Source: Actinoplanes solisilvae (lineage in GTDB: Bacteria > Actinomycetota > Actinomycetes > Mycobacteriales > Micromonosporaceae). Taken from it: a stretch of 64,000 nucleotides of DNA. The stretch is taken from contig NZ_RJAC01000004.1 in assembly GCF_003999975.1 (NCBI RefSeq), positions 310,001-374,000 on the forward strand. Direction: 5' to 3'. The position numbers and the translations under genes are program-made. The notes below the pieces were generated by a model that was not told the DNA's origin, searched no databases, and was given only the letters and a program-made list of their open reading frames with translations. Each line of letters opens with the position of its first letter. The first letter of the stretch is position 1. Positions 34,868 through 43,607 of the stretch are shown in pieces.

Positions 34868-36379
34868 ATGTCGGTCCGCGATCTTGTTCGACTCCTGCGG
34901 CGGAACCTGATGGTCGTGGTGGTGTGCCTCATCGCGGGGGCGACGCTCGGATCGTTCGCGGCCCTGAGCCGGCCCGCGTCGTACACCAGTCACGCCCAGC
35001 TGTTCGTCTCCAGCAACGGCAGCGACTCCACCGACACGCTCCTGCAGAACAGCAACCTGGTGATGGCGCGGGTGCCCTCGTACGCGTCTCTGGTGAACTC
35101 GCCTTTGATCCTGAGTCAGGTGGCCGACCGGCTGAGCCGCACCGAGTCGGTGCCGTCGCTGGCCGCCCGGGTCTCGGCGACCAACCCGCTGCAGACCGCG
35201 CTGATCGACATCACTGTGCAGGACACCACAGCTCAGGGTGCCTACGATCTCGCGGCCGCCGTCTCCGCCGTCGTGATGGCGGAGCTGCCCCGGCTCGAGA
35301 CCGCGGCCACCGGCTTCGTCCCGATCAAGATCGCGCTGGTGAGCCAGCCGGAGCTGCCCGCCCGCGCCGAGCTGGGTCCGGCGGGCTACCGGCTGGCCGT
35401 CGGGGTCCTGCTCGGCCTGTTGATCGGCGCGGCGATCGCGGTCGGGCGCGAGCTGCTCTACGGCCGGCTCGCCGATCCTGAGCAGCTGCGGGCCAAGCTC
35501 GACCTGGCCCCGCTCGGCGTCCTCGCCGGCCTTCGGAAGACCGATCGCAGGCGGCCGCCGGACGACGCCTACTGGGCCTCGCGGGCCGGGGAGGGTTACC
35601 GCCAGCTGCGCGCCAACCTGCGGGTGCTGGTCGCCACCGACGGGCTGCGGTCGGTGCTGGTCACCGGGCCGCGCGCGGACGACGGCGCGGCCGTCGTCGC
35701 GCGCAATCTGGCCCTCGCGTTGAGCCGGGTGCAGAAGGGCGTGCTGCTGATCGAGGCCGACCTGCGGCACCCCGTGACGCGGCAGGACCGAGGGCTGGCC
35801 GCCGTGCTCAGCGGTGACCTCGACGCTGTCGCGGCCATCCAGCCGTGGCCCGACAGCAAGCTGCACGTTCTTCCGGCCGGGCCGGGCTCAGCCGCGTCCG
35901 GTGAGCTGCTCGCCTCCGACGCGATGCGCGAGCTGCTGGGCCGGCTCGAGCACCGGTTCGATCTGGTCATCATCAGCGCGCCGCCCCTGCTGGAGGTGGC
36001 CGACACGGCGGTCCTGGCCGCCGAGGTCGACGGCGTGCTGCTGACCGCGCGCAGCGGCGGCACGAGGTGGACCGCTCTGCGGCAGTCGGTCCAGGCCCTG
36101 TACGACGCCCGGGCGCGGGTGCTGGGTGCGGCGGTGCTGGGCCGCAGCCGGGGTGCGGGTCGCGCGTCGACCGAGGCCCTGGCCGCTCCCGTGGAGGCCG
36201 CGGTGGAAGCCCCGCCGCCGCCTCGCAGGCCCATCCCAGTCCCCGTGCCGCCGCGTCCGCCGACCGCGATCGACCGGCAGCTCGCCCCGGCCCGCGGGGT
36301 GGCCGCCGTCAACCAGTCCGGCGAGACCACGGCGAACTTCCCCGCCGAGGACCCCCACGACAATCGGAGGTGGCCGTGA
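34868..36379 (+). CDS. Wzz-like chain-length protein fused to a degenerate tyrosine-kinase-like domain
   Basis: This 503-aa membrane protein has the polysaccharide co-polymerase layout: N-terminal helix (LMVVVVCLIAGATLGSFAAL), an external loop, a second helix at about 175-195 (LAVGVLLGLLIGAAIAV), then a BY-kinase-like ATPase domain. The kinase motifs are damaged. Walker A reads VTGPRADDGAAVVARN without the GKS/T, and the Walker B position reads LVIISAPPLL where VIIDTPP is usual. Walker A' (LLIEADLRHP) survives. The C-terminus is proline-rich and lacks the tyrosine cluster. AAGGAG stands nine bases before this ATG and three before an in-frame ATG at 34862. Confidence 0.88.
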   Translation: MSVRDLVRLLRRNLMVVVVCLIAGATLGSFAALSRPASYTSHAQLFVSSNGSDSTDTLLQNSNLVMARVPSYASLVNSPLILSQVADRLSRTESVPSLAARVSATNPLQTALIDITVQDTTAQGAYDLAAAVSAVVMAELPRLETAATGFVPIKIALVSQPELPARAELGPAGYRLAVGVLLGLLIGAAIAVGRELLYGRLADPEQLRAKLDLAPLGVLAGLRKTDRRRPPDDAYWASRAGEGYRQLRANLRVLVATDGLRSVLVTGPRADDGAAVVARNLALALSRVQKGVLLIEADLRHPVTRQDRGLAAVLSGDLDAVAAIQPWPDSKLHVLPAGPGSAASGELLASDAMRELLGRLEHRFDLVIISAPPLLEVADTAVLAAEVDGVLLTARSGGTRWTALRQSVQALYDARARVLGAAVLGRSRGAGRASTEALAAPVEAAVEAPPPPRRPIPVPVPPRPPTAIDRQLAPARGVAAVNQSGETTANFPAEDPHDNRRWP

Positions 36380-37656
36380 ACACGACCGAGCGGAGCACCC
36401 GTGTGGTGGTGGTCGGCCAGGGGTACGTCGGGCTGCCGCTGGCCATGCGGGCGGTCGAGGCCGGGCATCACGTCACCGGCTACGACGTCGACACCAACCG
36501 CGTCAAGCTGCTCACCGCGGGCGAGTCGTACGTCGAGGACGTGCCGACCGGCCAGCTCCGGGCGGCGTACGACTCCGGCCGTTACACGGTCACCTCGGAG
36601 AGCCGCGGCTGTTCCGGGTTCGACGTCGCGGTCATCACCGTGCCTACGCCTTTGCGTGACGGCAACCCCGATCTCTCGTACGTCGAGGCGGCCGCCCACA
36701 CGCTGGGCCGGTTCCTGCGCCCCGGCGCGACCGTCGTGCTCGAGTCGACCACCTATCCGGGCACGACCGAGGAGTTCGTCGCGCCGATCCTCGAGGAGGC
36801 GTCCGGGCTGCTCGCCGGGGCTGACTTCCACCTCGGCTACAGCGCCGAGCGGATCGACCCCGGCAACCGGCGCTGGACGTTCACGACTACGCCGAAGGTC
36901 GTCTCCGGCATCGACGAGCGCTCGCTGAAGGTGATCAACCAGTTCTACTCGGGCCTGGTCGAGCGGACCGTGCCGGTGGCCTCGACCCGCGAGGCCGAGC
37001 TGGCCAAGCTGCTCGAGAACACGTTCCGGCACGTGAACATCGCGCTGGTCAACGAGATCGCGATGTTCGCCCACGAGCTGGGCATCGACATCTGGAACGT
37101 GATCGACGCCGCCTCGACCAAGCCGTTCGGCTACATGCGGTTCACCCCTGGGCCGGGCGTGGGCGGGCACTGCCTGCCGATCGACCCGTCCTATCTGTCG
37201 TGGCGGGTCAAGCGGTCGCTGGGCCGCAGTTTCCGCTTCGTCGAGCTGGCCAACGACGTCAACGAGCACATGCCCGACCACGTGGTGAGCCGTCTGATGG
37301 TGGCGTTGAACCGGTCGCAGCGAGCCGTCAACGGCGCCCGGATCCTGCTGCTCGGGCTGTCCTACAAGCCGAACACCGGCGACGCCCGCGAGTCGCCGGC
37401 CGTGACGGTGGCCCAGCAGCTGCTCGACCTGGGCGCGCAGGTGCGCGGCGCCGACCCGCACCTGCGGGAGGGGCTGGTCGAGCGGGTGGTGCGGGTCGAG
37501 GTGACGCCCGAGGAGGTGAGCGCGGCCGACGCGGTGGTGGTGCTGACCGACCACGACGACTTCGACTACGACCTGGTGGCGGCCCACGCATCGTACGTGC
37601 TCGACTGCCGCCGCCGGGTCCCGCGCGACGGCGCGGCCCAGGTCGAGCTGCTGTGA
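36376..37656 (+). CDS. UDP-sugar 6-dehydrogenase (UDP-GlcNAc/ManNAc type)
   Basis: This 426-aa NAD-dependent enzyme oxidises C6 of a UDP-hexose to the uronic acid. The Rossmann motif is VVVGQGYVGLPLA; ITVPTPLRDGNPDLSYV and ESTTYPGTT follow. The catalytic Cys is in GPGVGGHCLPIDPSYLSW, the form typical of the WbpA/TviB/WecC group rather than UDP-glucose dehydrogenase. The C-terminal domain shows LLLGLSYKPNTGDARESP. The GTG start has GGAGG five bases upstream and overlaps the previous stop. It supplies an acidic, probably N-acetylated, sugar nucleotide. Confidence 0.94.
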   Translation: MNTTERSTRVVVVGQGYVGLPLAMRAVEAGHHVTGYDVDTNRVKLLTAGESYVEDVPTGQLRAAYDSGRYTVTSESRGCSGFDVAVITVPTPLRDGNPDLSYVEAAAHTLGRFLRPGATVVLESTTYPGTTEEFVAPILEEASGLLAGADFHLGYSAERIDPGNRRWTFTTTPKVVSGIDERSLKVINQFYSGLVERTVPVASTREAELAKLLENTFRHVNIALVNEIAMFAHELGIDIWNVIDAASTKPFGYMRFTPGPGVGGHCLPIDPSYLSWRVKRSLGRSFRFVELANDVNEHMPDHVVSRLMVALNRSQRAVNGARILLLGLSYKPNTGDARESPAVTVAQQLLDLGAQVRGADPHLREGLVERVVRVEVTPEEVSAADAVVVLTDHDDFDYDLVAAHASYVLDCRRRVPRDGAAQVELL

Positions 37657-37793
37657 TGCGGGTCGTCTGCGTGGCGGGCCTCGAATGGCTGTTCCGGGCG
37701 CTGCAGGAGCCGCGACGGCTCGGCGGCCGATACCTGAGGACCAACGTCGCCTTCGTCGGGCTGGTCCTGCACGACCTCGTGCGGCGTCCGTGA
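37656..37793 (+). CDS. 45-aa small basic protein in the exopolysaccharide operon
   Basis: This small gene starts with an ATG sharing one base with the dehydrogenase stop (TGATG) and ends in a TGA overlapped by the next GTG (GTGA). Such overlaps on both sides are how all neighbouring genes are joined, which supports translation. The product begins RVVCVAGLEWLFRALQEPRR and ends in a hydrophobic stretch (TNVAFVGLVLHDLVRR). It may be a peripheral or single-pass membrane peptide. I recognise no family; a role with the polymerase encoded next is inference. Confidence 0.55.
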   Translation: MRVVCVAGLEWLFRALQEPRRLGGRYLRTNVAFVGLVLHDLVRRP

Positions 37794-39055
37794 GCGTCCT
37801 CGCCCCTCCCCGGCCCGGTGCCCGGACTGCTCGCAAGACCCCGCTGCTGCTGCTCGCCGCGGTCACTCTCACGGCGGCCATCCCGGTGGTGCCCGGCCGG
37901 CTGCCGCTGTTGAGCCTCCTCTGCATGGCGTCCCTGCCGTTCCTCGCGCCGACCCTGCTGACCAGCCGCCGCCTGGGCATCCTGGTGCTGGTGATCGGCG
38001 GCTGGGGGCTCGGGCTGCTCTTCGCCGACCTCATGAACGGCGACACGCCCCGCGTGAGCCAGCACGTCATCGCCCTGGTCGGCACCCTGGCCATCACCAC
38101 CGTGCTGATACGGCTGTCGAACCACGACCCCGTACGGCTGAGGTTGTTCATCGCCGCCGTCGGCATCGGGCTGGCCCTGGCCGGGCTGACGGTGGGCGCG
38201 ACCGGTCCCACCTCGGCCGCCTTCCCCGACGGTCAGCCGGTGACCCCGTTCTATCTGTGGAAATACCAGCTGTCCGAACCGATCACCATCGCCGCCCTGG
38301 CGCTGTGCGACCTGCGGTGGCGGGCGGGCCGGCGGATGCCGACGTTCGTGACCCTGGTGGTGCTCACCGCCCTGAACGTGATCTGCGACTTCCGCTCGTT
38401 CGCCGTGGCCACCCTGTGCACCCTGCTGATCGCCACGATCGCCGCCACCGGGCGGGGGCGGCTGCACCCGGCCACCGTACTGATCATGGTCGGCGTCCCG
38501 TGCCTGCTGCTGATCGGCGGCTTCTTCACCGCCGCGAAGGCCGGCTGGCTCGGCGAGCGGTCGATGCTGCAGTTCCGCGACGAGAAGGCCGACGTGTGGA
38601 CGGTCATGGCCAACGGGCGCCCCGAAGCGTTGCAGGCGATCTATCTGATCTCGCAGAAGCCGTACGGGTGGGGGTCGAGGCCGAACCTCGACAGCGCCAC
38701 CTTCGCCTCGTCGCTGACCTTCATCCGCGACCACCACGTCGTGATCTTCGACAATCTCCCCAAGGACTGGCTGGCCAAGGAGAGCCGCGGGCTGGCCGCG
38801 CACTCGACCGCGCTGGACACCGTGGTGCAGGCCGGCCTGCTCGCCGTGCCGTTCTGGGCCTTCCTGCTCTTCCTCGGGCTGCGGCGCACGATGGACACGA
38901 TCCGCACCCGGGCCGGGCCGCTGCTGGTGTTCTGGACCGTCACGATCGTCTGGGGGGCCCTGTTCGAACCACTCACCTTCACCAGCCACGTCCTGCTGGG
39001 CGGATATCTCGCGGTCGTCCTGCTCCCGCTCCCGAAACAGGAGGTGACCCGATGA
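37790..39055 (+). CDS. Multi-spanning membrane protein, probable polysaccharide polymerase/ligase
   Basis: This 421-aa protein has about ten hydrophobic segments and one large external loop (roughly residues 245-340, containing SQKPYGWGSRPNLDSATF), the architecture of Wzy polymerases and O-antigen ligases. Sequence motifs in these families are weak, so assignment rests on topology and position between a sugar-nucleotide enzyme, a glycosyltransferase and a flippase. The GTG start overlaps the 45-aa gene. Its stop overlaps the next ATG. Confidence 0.8.
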   Translation: MSVLAPPRPGARTARKTPLLLLAAVTLTAAIPVVPGRLPLLSLLCMASLPFLAPTLLTSRRLGILVLVIGGWGLGLLFADLMNGDTPRVSQHVIALVGTLAITTVLIRLSNHDPVRLRLFIAAVGIGLALAGLTVGATGPTSAAFPDGQPVTPFYLWKYQLSEPITIAALALCDLRWRAGRRMPTFVTLVVLTALNVICDFRSFAVATLCTLLIATIAATGRGRLHPATVLIMVGVPCLLLIGGFFTAAKAGWLGERSMLQFRDEKADVWTVMANGRPEALQAIYLISQKPYGWGSRPNLDSATFASSLTFIRDHHVVIFDNLPKDWLAKESRGLAAHSTALDTVVQAGLLAVPFWAFLLFLGLRRTMDTIRTRAGPLLVFWTVTIVWGALFEPLTFTSHVLLGGYLAVVLLPLPKQEVTR

Positions 39056-40176
39056 GCCGGCACGTCGCCGTCGTCGTACCGACCCTCGCCTCGGCCGGCG
39101 CCGAACGGGTCGCGCGCACCCTGGCCGAACAGATGGCCCGCGGGGCCCGGGTCACCGTGGTCACCTTCGACCCGCGGATGAGCCGGCGTGAGCTCGACCG
39201 CCTCGCCGTGCTGCCGTGGGCCGACCGCGTCCCGCCTGGCTGCGAGCACGTGCACCTGCCGGCGACCGGCTCGGGCGTACGGCGGCTCGGGGTCCTCGCC
39301 GCCCGGTTCGCCCGCCTGGCCCACGCGGCCCGCTTCGACGCCGTGTACTCGTTCCTGACCTACCCGAACATCGTCGTCGCGGTGAGCCGCGCGCTCGGCC
39401 GCAGCCGTTACGTGCACGTGGCGAGCGAGCACGCGCTGGCCGACAACCTGCATGCCAACGGCCGCGGCCCGCAGATGCTGGCGGCGACCCTGCCCGCCGT
39501 CTACCGGCTGCCCGACCACCTGGTCGTGGTCAGCGACGCGGCCCGGCGCAGCCTGCGCGACGCCGGCGTGCTGCCCCGGCCGGAGCGGGCGGTCACCATC
39601 CCGAACCCGATCGACCTGGCCGCCGTCCGCGAACTGGCCGCCGCACCGCCGGCCCGGCAATTCCCGGAGGGCGAGGTGCTGGTCGCCTGTTTCGCCCGGC
39701 TGCACCCGCAGAAGGACCACCGCACCCTTCTGCGGGCACTCGAACTGCTGCCCGCACGGTTCCGGCTGCTGGTGGCCGGGGACGGACCGCTGCGCGCCGA
39801 GCTCGAAGAACTCGCCGGACGGCTCGGGGTGGCCGGGCGCGTCGACTTCCAGGACGCAGTCGACAACCCGTACCCGCTGATGTGCCGGGCCGGCGTGGTC
39901 GTGCTGGCCTCGCGTGAGGAGGGGTTCGGGCTGGTCGCGCTGGAGGCGGCGGTGCTGGGCGTGCCGTTCGTGGGGACCGAGGTCGGCGGGCTGGCCGAGC
40001 TGTGCGCGTGGCTGGGCCAGCCGACCGTCGCGCCCGGTGACGCCAAGGGCCTCGCCGCCGAGATCGAGCGCCTGGCCTCGGCCGGACCACGCCCGGTACC
40101 GGCCGAACGGCTCGACCGCTTCGACCTCAAGACCGTCACTTCGGCGTACGAGGCTCTCGGGTGGAGGGATCGATGA
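39052..40176 (+). CDS. Family-4 glycosyltransferase
   Basis: This 374-aa GT-B enzyme has VAVVVPTLASAGAERVARTL at the N-terminus (acceptor side), VSDAARRSLRDAGVLP and IPNPIDLAAV in the middle, VACFARLHPQKDHRTLLRAL at the donor site, and SREEGFGLVALEAAVLGVPF with the EX7E motif. The ATG has AGGAGG seven bases upstream, the best ribosome site of the locus, and overlaps the previous stop. It extends the lipid-linked repeat unit; the sugar is unknown. Confidence 0.93.
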   Translation: MSRHVAVVVPTLASAGAERVARTLAEQMARGARVTVVTFDPRMSRRELDRLAVLPWADRVPPGCEHVHLPATGSGVRRLGVLAARFARLAHAARFDAVYSFLTYPNIVVAVSRALGRSRYVHVASEHALADNLHANGRGPQMLAATLPAVYRLPDHLVVVSDAARRSLRDAGVLPRPERAVTIPNPIDLAAVRELAAAPPARQFPEGEVLVACFARLHPQKDHRTLLRALELLPARFRLLVAGDGPLRAELEELAGRLGVAGRVDFQDAVDNPYPLMCRAGVVVLASREEGFGLVALEAAVLGVPFVGTEVGGLAELCAWLGQPTVAPGDAKGLAAEIERLASAGPRPVPAERLDRFDLKTVTSAYEALGWRDR

Positions 40177-41522
40177 CGGCGGTGACGACCGAGCGGGCGA
40201 ACGCCCCCCGCCGCCGGATGCTGCTCGGGCTGCTGGCCAACGGCGGCTCCCGGGCTCTGCTGGTCGCCACGCCCGCGGTCACGCTGCCGCTGATCACGGG
40301 CAGCCTCGGGCCGGTCAACTACGGGGCGTACGCGGTCATCACGGCGATCGCGGCGTTCCTGCCCTGGGCCGACTTCGGCGTGTCGCTGAGCATGATCACC
40401 ACGGTGTCGCAGGCCGAGGGCCGAGGGGACCGGGCCGCCGTACGGGTCGTCGTCTCCACCGGCCTGGTCATGCTGACCGCCGTGAGCGCGGTGCTGCTCG
40501 CCGTCGGGCTCCTGCTGTGGGCGGTGGTCGACTGGCGTACGGTCCTGGGCCTCTCCGACCCCTCGGTGACCGCCGACGTGCCCCTGGCCGTCCTGGTCAT
40601 CTTCCTGGCCTTCGTCGTCGGCATCCCGGCCAACCTGGGCCTGAAGGTCATGCTCGGCCTGCAGATGAGCCGCGCGTTCGCGTTCTGGCAGGCGGCCTCG
40701 GTGCCGGTGGTCATCGGCGCGGTGATCGCCGGGCAGATGCTTGGGGCGGGGCTGTGGTGGTTCGTGCTGGCCACCGTCGGCACCCCGAACCTGATGGCGC
40801 TGCTGGCCTCGCTCTGGCTGTTCCGCCGGGCCCGCCCCGAGCTGCGGCCCCGGTTCGCGCTGGCCGACAGGAGCCGGTTGCGGCCGATGCTGGCCCTGGG
40901 CGCGGCGTTCGCGGTCAACAGCGCCGCGTGGGCGGTCAGCTTCTCGACGACCAGCATCGTCGTGTCGCACGTGCACGGGGCCGACGCGGCGGGCGTCTAC
41001 AACATCAGCGAACGGCTCTCCATCGTCGGGTTCATGGTGTTCGAGAGCCTGTTGCTGCCGCTCTGGCCGATGTTCGGCGCCGGTCTGGCCGCCGGCGACT
41101 TCGCCACCGCCCGCGCCCGGCTGCGCACCGCGACCCTGGCCAGCGCGGTCATCGGTGTGATCGTGTCGGTGGGGTTCGTGCTCGCCGCGCCCGGCGTGAT
41201 CCGGGTCTGGCTCGGCGAGGCGTACGTGCCTCCGCTCGCCCTGCTCGTCGCGCTGGGCACGTGCTCGCTGATCCAGTTCGTCGCGCAGCCGTTCACGCTG
41301 GTGCTCAGCGGAGCCGGCGCGAAACGGTTCCTGCTGATCAGCGCGCTGGCCCTGGCCGTGGTGACGTTGCCGCTGTCGATCCTGCTGGCCAACGCGACCG
41401 GGATCGCCGGGCCGGCCTGGGCGCTGTGCCTCGGCATCGGTGGCTGCGTGCTCGTGCCGTCGGCCTGGTACGCCCTCAGGGTCGCGCGGCCGCCCGCAAC
41501 CGGTGCACCCCGTAGCGGCTGA
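40173..41522 (+). CDS. Polysaccharide flippase (Wzx/MATE-like)
   Basis: This 449-aa protein has about 12-14 membrane helices with the oligosaccharide-flippase pattern: GLLANGGSRALLVATPAVTL and GPVNYGAYAVITAIAAFLPW near the N-terminus, and VYNISERLSIVGFMVFESLL in the middle. It probably moves undecaprenyl-linked repeat units across the membrane. GGAGG precedes the ATG, which overlaps the glycosyltransferase stop. Its last 47 bases overlap the convergent acyltransferase gene. Confidence 0.92.
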   Translation: MTAVTTERANAPRRRMLLGLLANGGSRALLVATPAVTLPLITGSLGPVNYGAYAVITAIAAFLPWADFGVSLSMITTVSQAEGRGDRAAVRVVVSTGLVMLTAVSAVLLAVGLLLWAVVDWRTVLGLSDPSVTADVPLAVLVIFLAFVVGIPANLGLKVMLGLQMSRAFAFWQAASVPVVIGAVIAGQMLGAGLWWFVLATVGTPNLMALLASLWLFRRARPELRPRFALADRSRLRPMLALGAAFAVNSAAWAVSFSTTSIVVSHVHGADAAGVYNISERLSIVGFMVFESLLLPLWPMFGAGLAAGDFATARARLRTATLASAVIGVIVSVGFVLAAPGVIRVWLGEAYVPPLALLVALGTCSLIQFVAQPFTLVLSGAGAKRFLLISALALAVVTLPLSILLANATGIAGPAWALCLGIGGCVLVPSAWYALRVARPPATGAPRSG

Positions 41523-42495
41523 GGTCCTCGGCGGCGGCGGCCGGGGCCCACCCGCCGGCGAAGCAGCGCACGTTCACGCACGGGCGCACCTCGGTCGTCC
41601 AGGTGCGCGTCCACGGCGCCTCGGAACCGAGGAACTCCACCGACCGCAGACCCCGGTGCGCGGCGGCCCGTACGGTGTGCAGCATCAGCAGCGTGCCGGG
41701 CGAGCACCGCGCGAAAGTCTCGTCGTAGCCGATCTTCAACAGCCACGAGCGTCCGGCCCGCTCGACCGCCAGTTCGGCGGCGGCGAGTCTTCCGCCCAGC
41801 CGCAGGAACGTCAGGCGCAGCTCCCCCGCCTCGGCCGCCAGCTCGCCGAAGCGACGATAGAACCGCTCCGCCCCCTCGTCGGTGGCCAGCGCCGTGCCGC
41901 CGCGCCCCTTCCAGCCGGCGCCCTCGACGGCCACGAAGTCGTCCAGCAGCCCGCCGACCTCACCGGGCACCGGGCTGAACTCCGTGAATTCGACCTCCCC
42001 GTACGCCTCGGCCCGACGCCGGGCCCGGCGCAGGTCGGAGCGCCGTCCCGAGTTGAAGTGCCGCTCCGGTTCCAGCCAGCTCTCGTCCAGGGCGAGCCGC
42101 GGCGCGCCGACCGCCGTGCGCACGTTGACCACGGCCCGCCCACGTCCGGCGGCGGTCAGGGCTTCCACGAGCGGCGACTCGGCCAGCACGCGATGCAGCG
42201 CGACCGGCCGGCGCAACGCGATCAGCCGCTCGGCCAGCAGGCGCACCCCGTCCGCGTCGTTCCAGCTCGCATCGACCGGTTCGCCCAGCTCGCGCGCGCC
42301 CATCGCCTCGAGCCGCCACGGGCGTCCGCGCCGCTGCACGAGCGGCAGCACCCCGCGCAGTTTCCCGTCGTCGGTCGCGGTCAAGACCCTGAGCCGGTAC
42401 GGCTTCCCGAGCGTCTCGGCCCAGGCCCGGTGCCACGCGGGGGTCGTCATCGGGCCGGCGTCGCCGGTCAGCTCGTCCCAGCCGTCCACGCTCAC
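41476..42495 (-). CDS. FemAB/BioF2-like GNAT acyltransferase (second copy)
   Basis: This 339-aa GNAT-fold protein resembles the acetyltransferases of exopolysaccharide loci: ESWLEPERHFNSGRRSDLRR, the conserved core LTFLRLGGRLAAAELAVE, then LLKIGYDETFARCSPGTLLM and GLRSVEFLGSEAPWTRTW. The GTG start (VSVDGWDELTGD) overlaps the stop of the sister gene as GTGA, so a longer upstream reading is rejected. It probably acylates a sugar or peptide on the polymer. The sister gene next to it suggests duplication. Confidence 0.86.
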   Translation of the reverse strand: MSVDGWDELTGDAGPMTTPAWHRAWAETLGKPYRLRVLTATDDGKLRGVLPLVQRRGRPWRLEAMGARELGEPVDASWNDADGVRLLAERLIALRRPVALHRVLAESPLVEALTAAGRGRAVVNVRTAVGAPRLALDESWLEPERHFNSGRRSDLRRARRRAEAYGEVEFTEFSPVPGEVGGLLDDFVAVEGAGWKGRGGTALATDEGAERFYRRFGELAAEAGELRLTFLRLGGRLAAAELAVERAGRSWLLKIGYDETFARCSPGTLLMLHTVRAAAHRGLRSVEFLGSEAPWTRTWTTEVRPCVNVRCFAGGWAPAAAAEDLSRYGVHRLRAAARP

Positions 42496-43607
42496 CACGA
42501 CAGCGCCCGCAGCCGCTGCTTCACCGTGGGCGGCGTGTGATTGGCGGCCAGCCGATAGAACCGGTACGGCGACTGGCACAACCGCACGTACGGGAACCGC
42601 AGTCCGCGCGGCACAAGGTCGACGGCCTCGAGGGTCTCCTCGCCGGTCGCGAGCCGATATTTGTACGATCCCGTGCCCGGCCCCAGCGAGAACCGCCGAT
42701 ACCCTTCGCGCGCGGCATGCCGTACGGCCTCGACCAGCAACACGGTCGACGGCGAACGCTTGGCCCAGTCCTCGTCGAAGCCGCCCAGCCAGTAATGCAC
42801 CTCGTCGCCCGCCGCCACGAACAGCGCGGCCCCCACCGCGGTGCCGCCGACGTCAAGGGTCCACAGGTGCAACCGGGACGGGTCGAGCGAACGCGTGGCC
42901 CCGTGCAGCATGGTCACGACCTCCGGGGTGATCGCCGCCGACCCGCCGCGCAGCTGCCATCGGCCCAGGTGCAGCCGGGTCAGGTCGTCGACCGCCGCGG
43001 CCATCTCGGCCGTGGTCGTGGCCCGCCGGAACGTGCCGCCGTCACGGGCGATCTCGCGCTGCCGGGCGCGGAGTGCCTTGCGGAACTTGCTGGTGCGGCC
43101 GGACAGCCAGGCGTCGAAGTCACCGCCCGGCAGGTCGACGAACGGCGCCCGGGTCTCGCTGACCGCGGCCAGCACCGGACGCGGGCCCGCCCATCGCTGA
43201 CGCGCCAGCGACGCCCAGCCGCCCGCCCGCGGCACCGCCGACATCGACAACACGTCCACGGCCGGATCGGCGCCGCGCATCGCCCGGGCGATCGCCGCGG
43301 CCACCTCGACCTTTCGTCCCGCGGCGGCCACCGGCTCGACGAACGAGCTGGTCACGTCGGCGAGGAGCCGCCAGGTGGCGATGCCGAACCGGTCCCGGGT
43401 CACGTAGCACGCTGCCATCCCGACCAGCTCGTTCTCGTCCCACACGGCGATCGCCCGCAGCTCGGCGCCGGGCGGACGCGCCGCCGACCACCACGGCAGA
43501 GCCCAGCCCGGGGCACTGTACGGGCGTCCGGCCGCGACGGCCAGGGCGTCCCACTCGGCCCGCAACCCCGCCAGCTCGGCCACGTCGGTCAGGACCTCAG
43601 TGCGCAT
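42492..43607 (-). CDS. FemAB/BioF2-like GNAT acyltransferase (first copy)
   Basis: This 371-aa protein shows SGRTSKFRKALRARQREIAR, a basic loop typical of these proteins, then VGGTAVGAALFVAAGDEVHY, WLGGFDEDWAKRSPSTVLL, and YRRFSLGPGTGSYKYRLATG. Exopolysaccharide loci often pair such FemAB-related enzymes with a polysaccharide deacetylase. Here the ATG overlaps the deacetylase stop (TGATG). The acyl donor and acceptor are unknown. Confidence 0.88.
   Translation of the reverse strand: MRTEVLTDVAELAGLRAEWDALAVAAGRPYSAPGWALPWWSAARPPGAELRAIAVWDENELVGMAACYVTRDRFGIATWRLLADVTSSFVEPVAAAGRKVEVAAAIARAMRGADPAVDVLSMSAVPRAGGWASLARQRWAGPRPVLAAVSETRAPFVDLPGGDFDAWLSGRTSKFRKALRARQREIARDGGTFRRATTTAEMAAAVDDLTRLHLGRWQLRGGSAAITPEVVTMLHGATRSLDPSRLHLWTLDVGGTAVGAALFVAAGDEVHYWLGGFDEDWAKRSPSTVLLVEAVRHAAREGYRRFSLGPGTGSYKYRLATGEETLEAVDLVPRGLRFPYVRLCQSPYRFYRLAANHTPPTVKQRLRALSW

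Noticed and set aside
36067-36375. N-terminal extension of the UDP-sugar dehydrogenase
   Set aside because: It would overlap the chain-length protein completely, while GGAGG and the GTGA overlap define the start at 36376.
41440-42540. Plus-strand frame continuing after the flippase
   Set aside because: It is the complement of the two acyltransferase genes and contains only low-complexity basic sequence.
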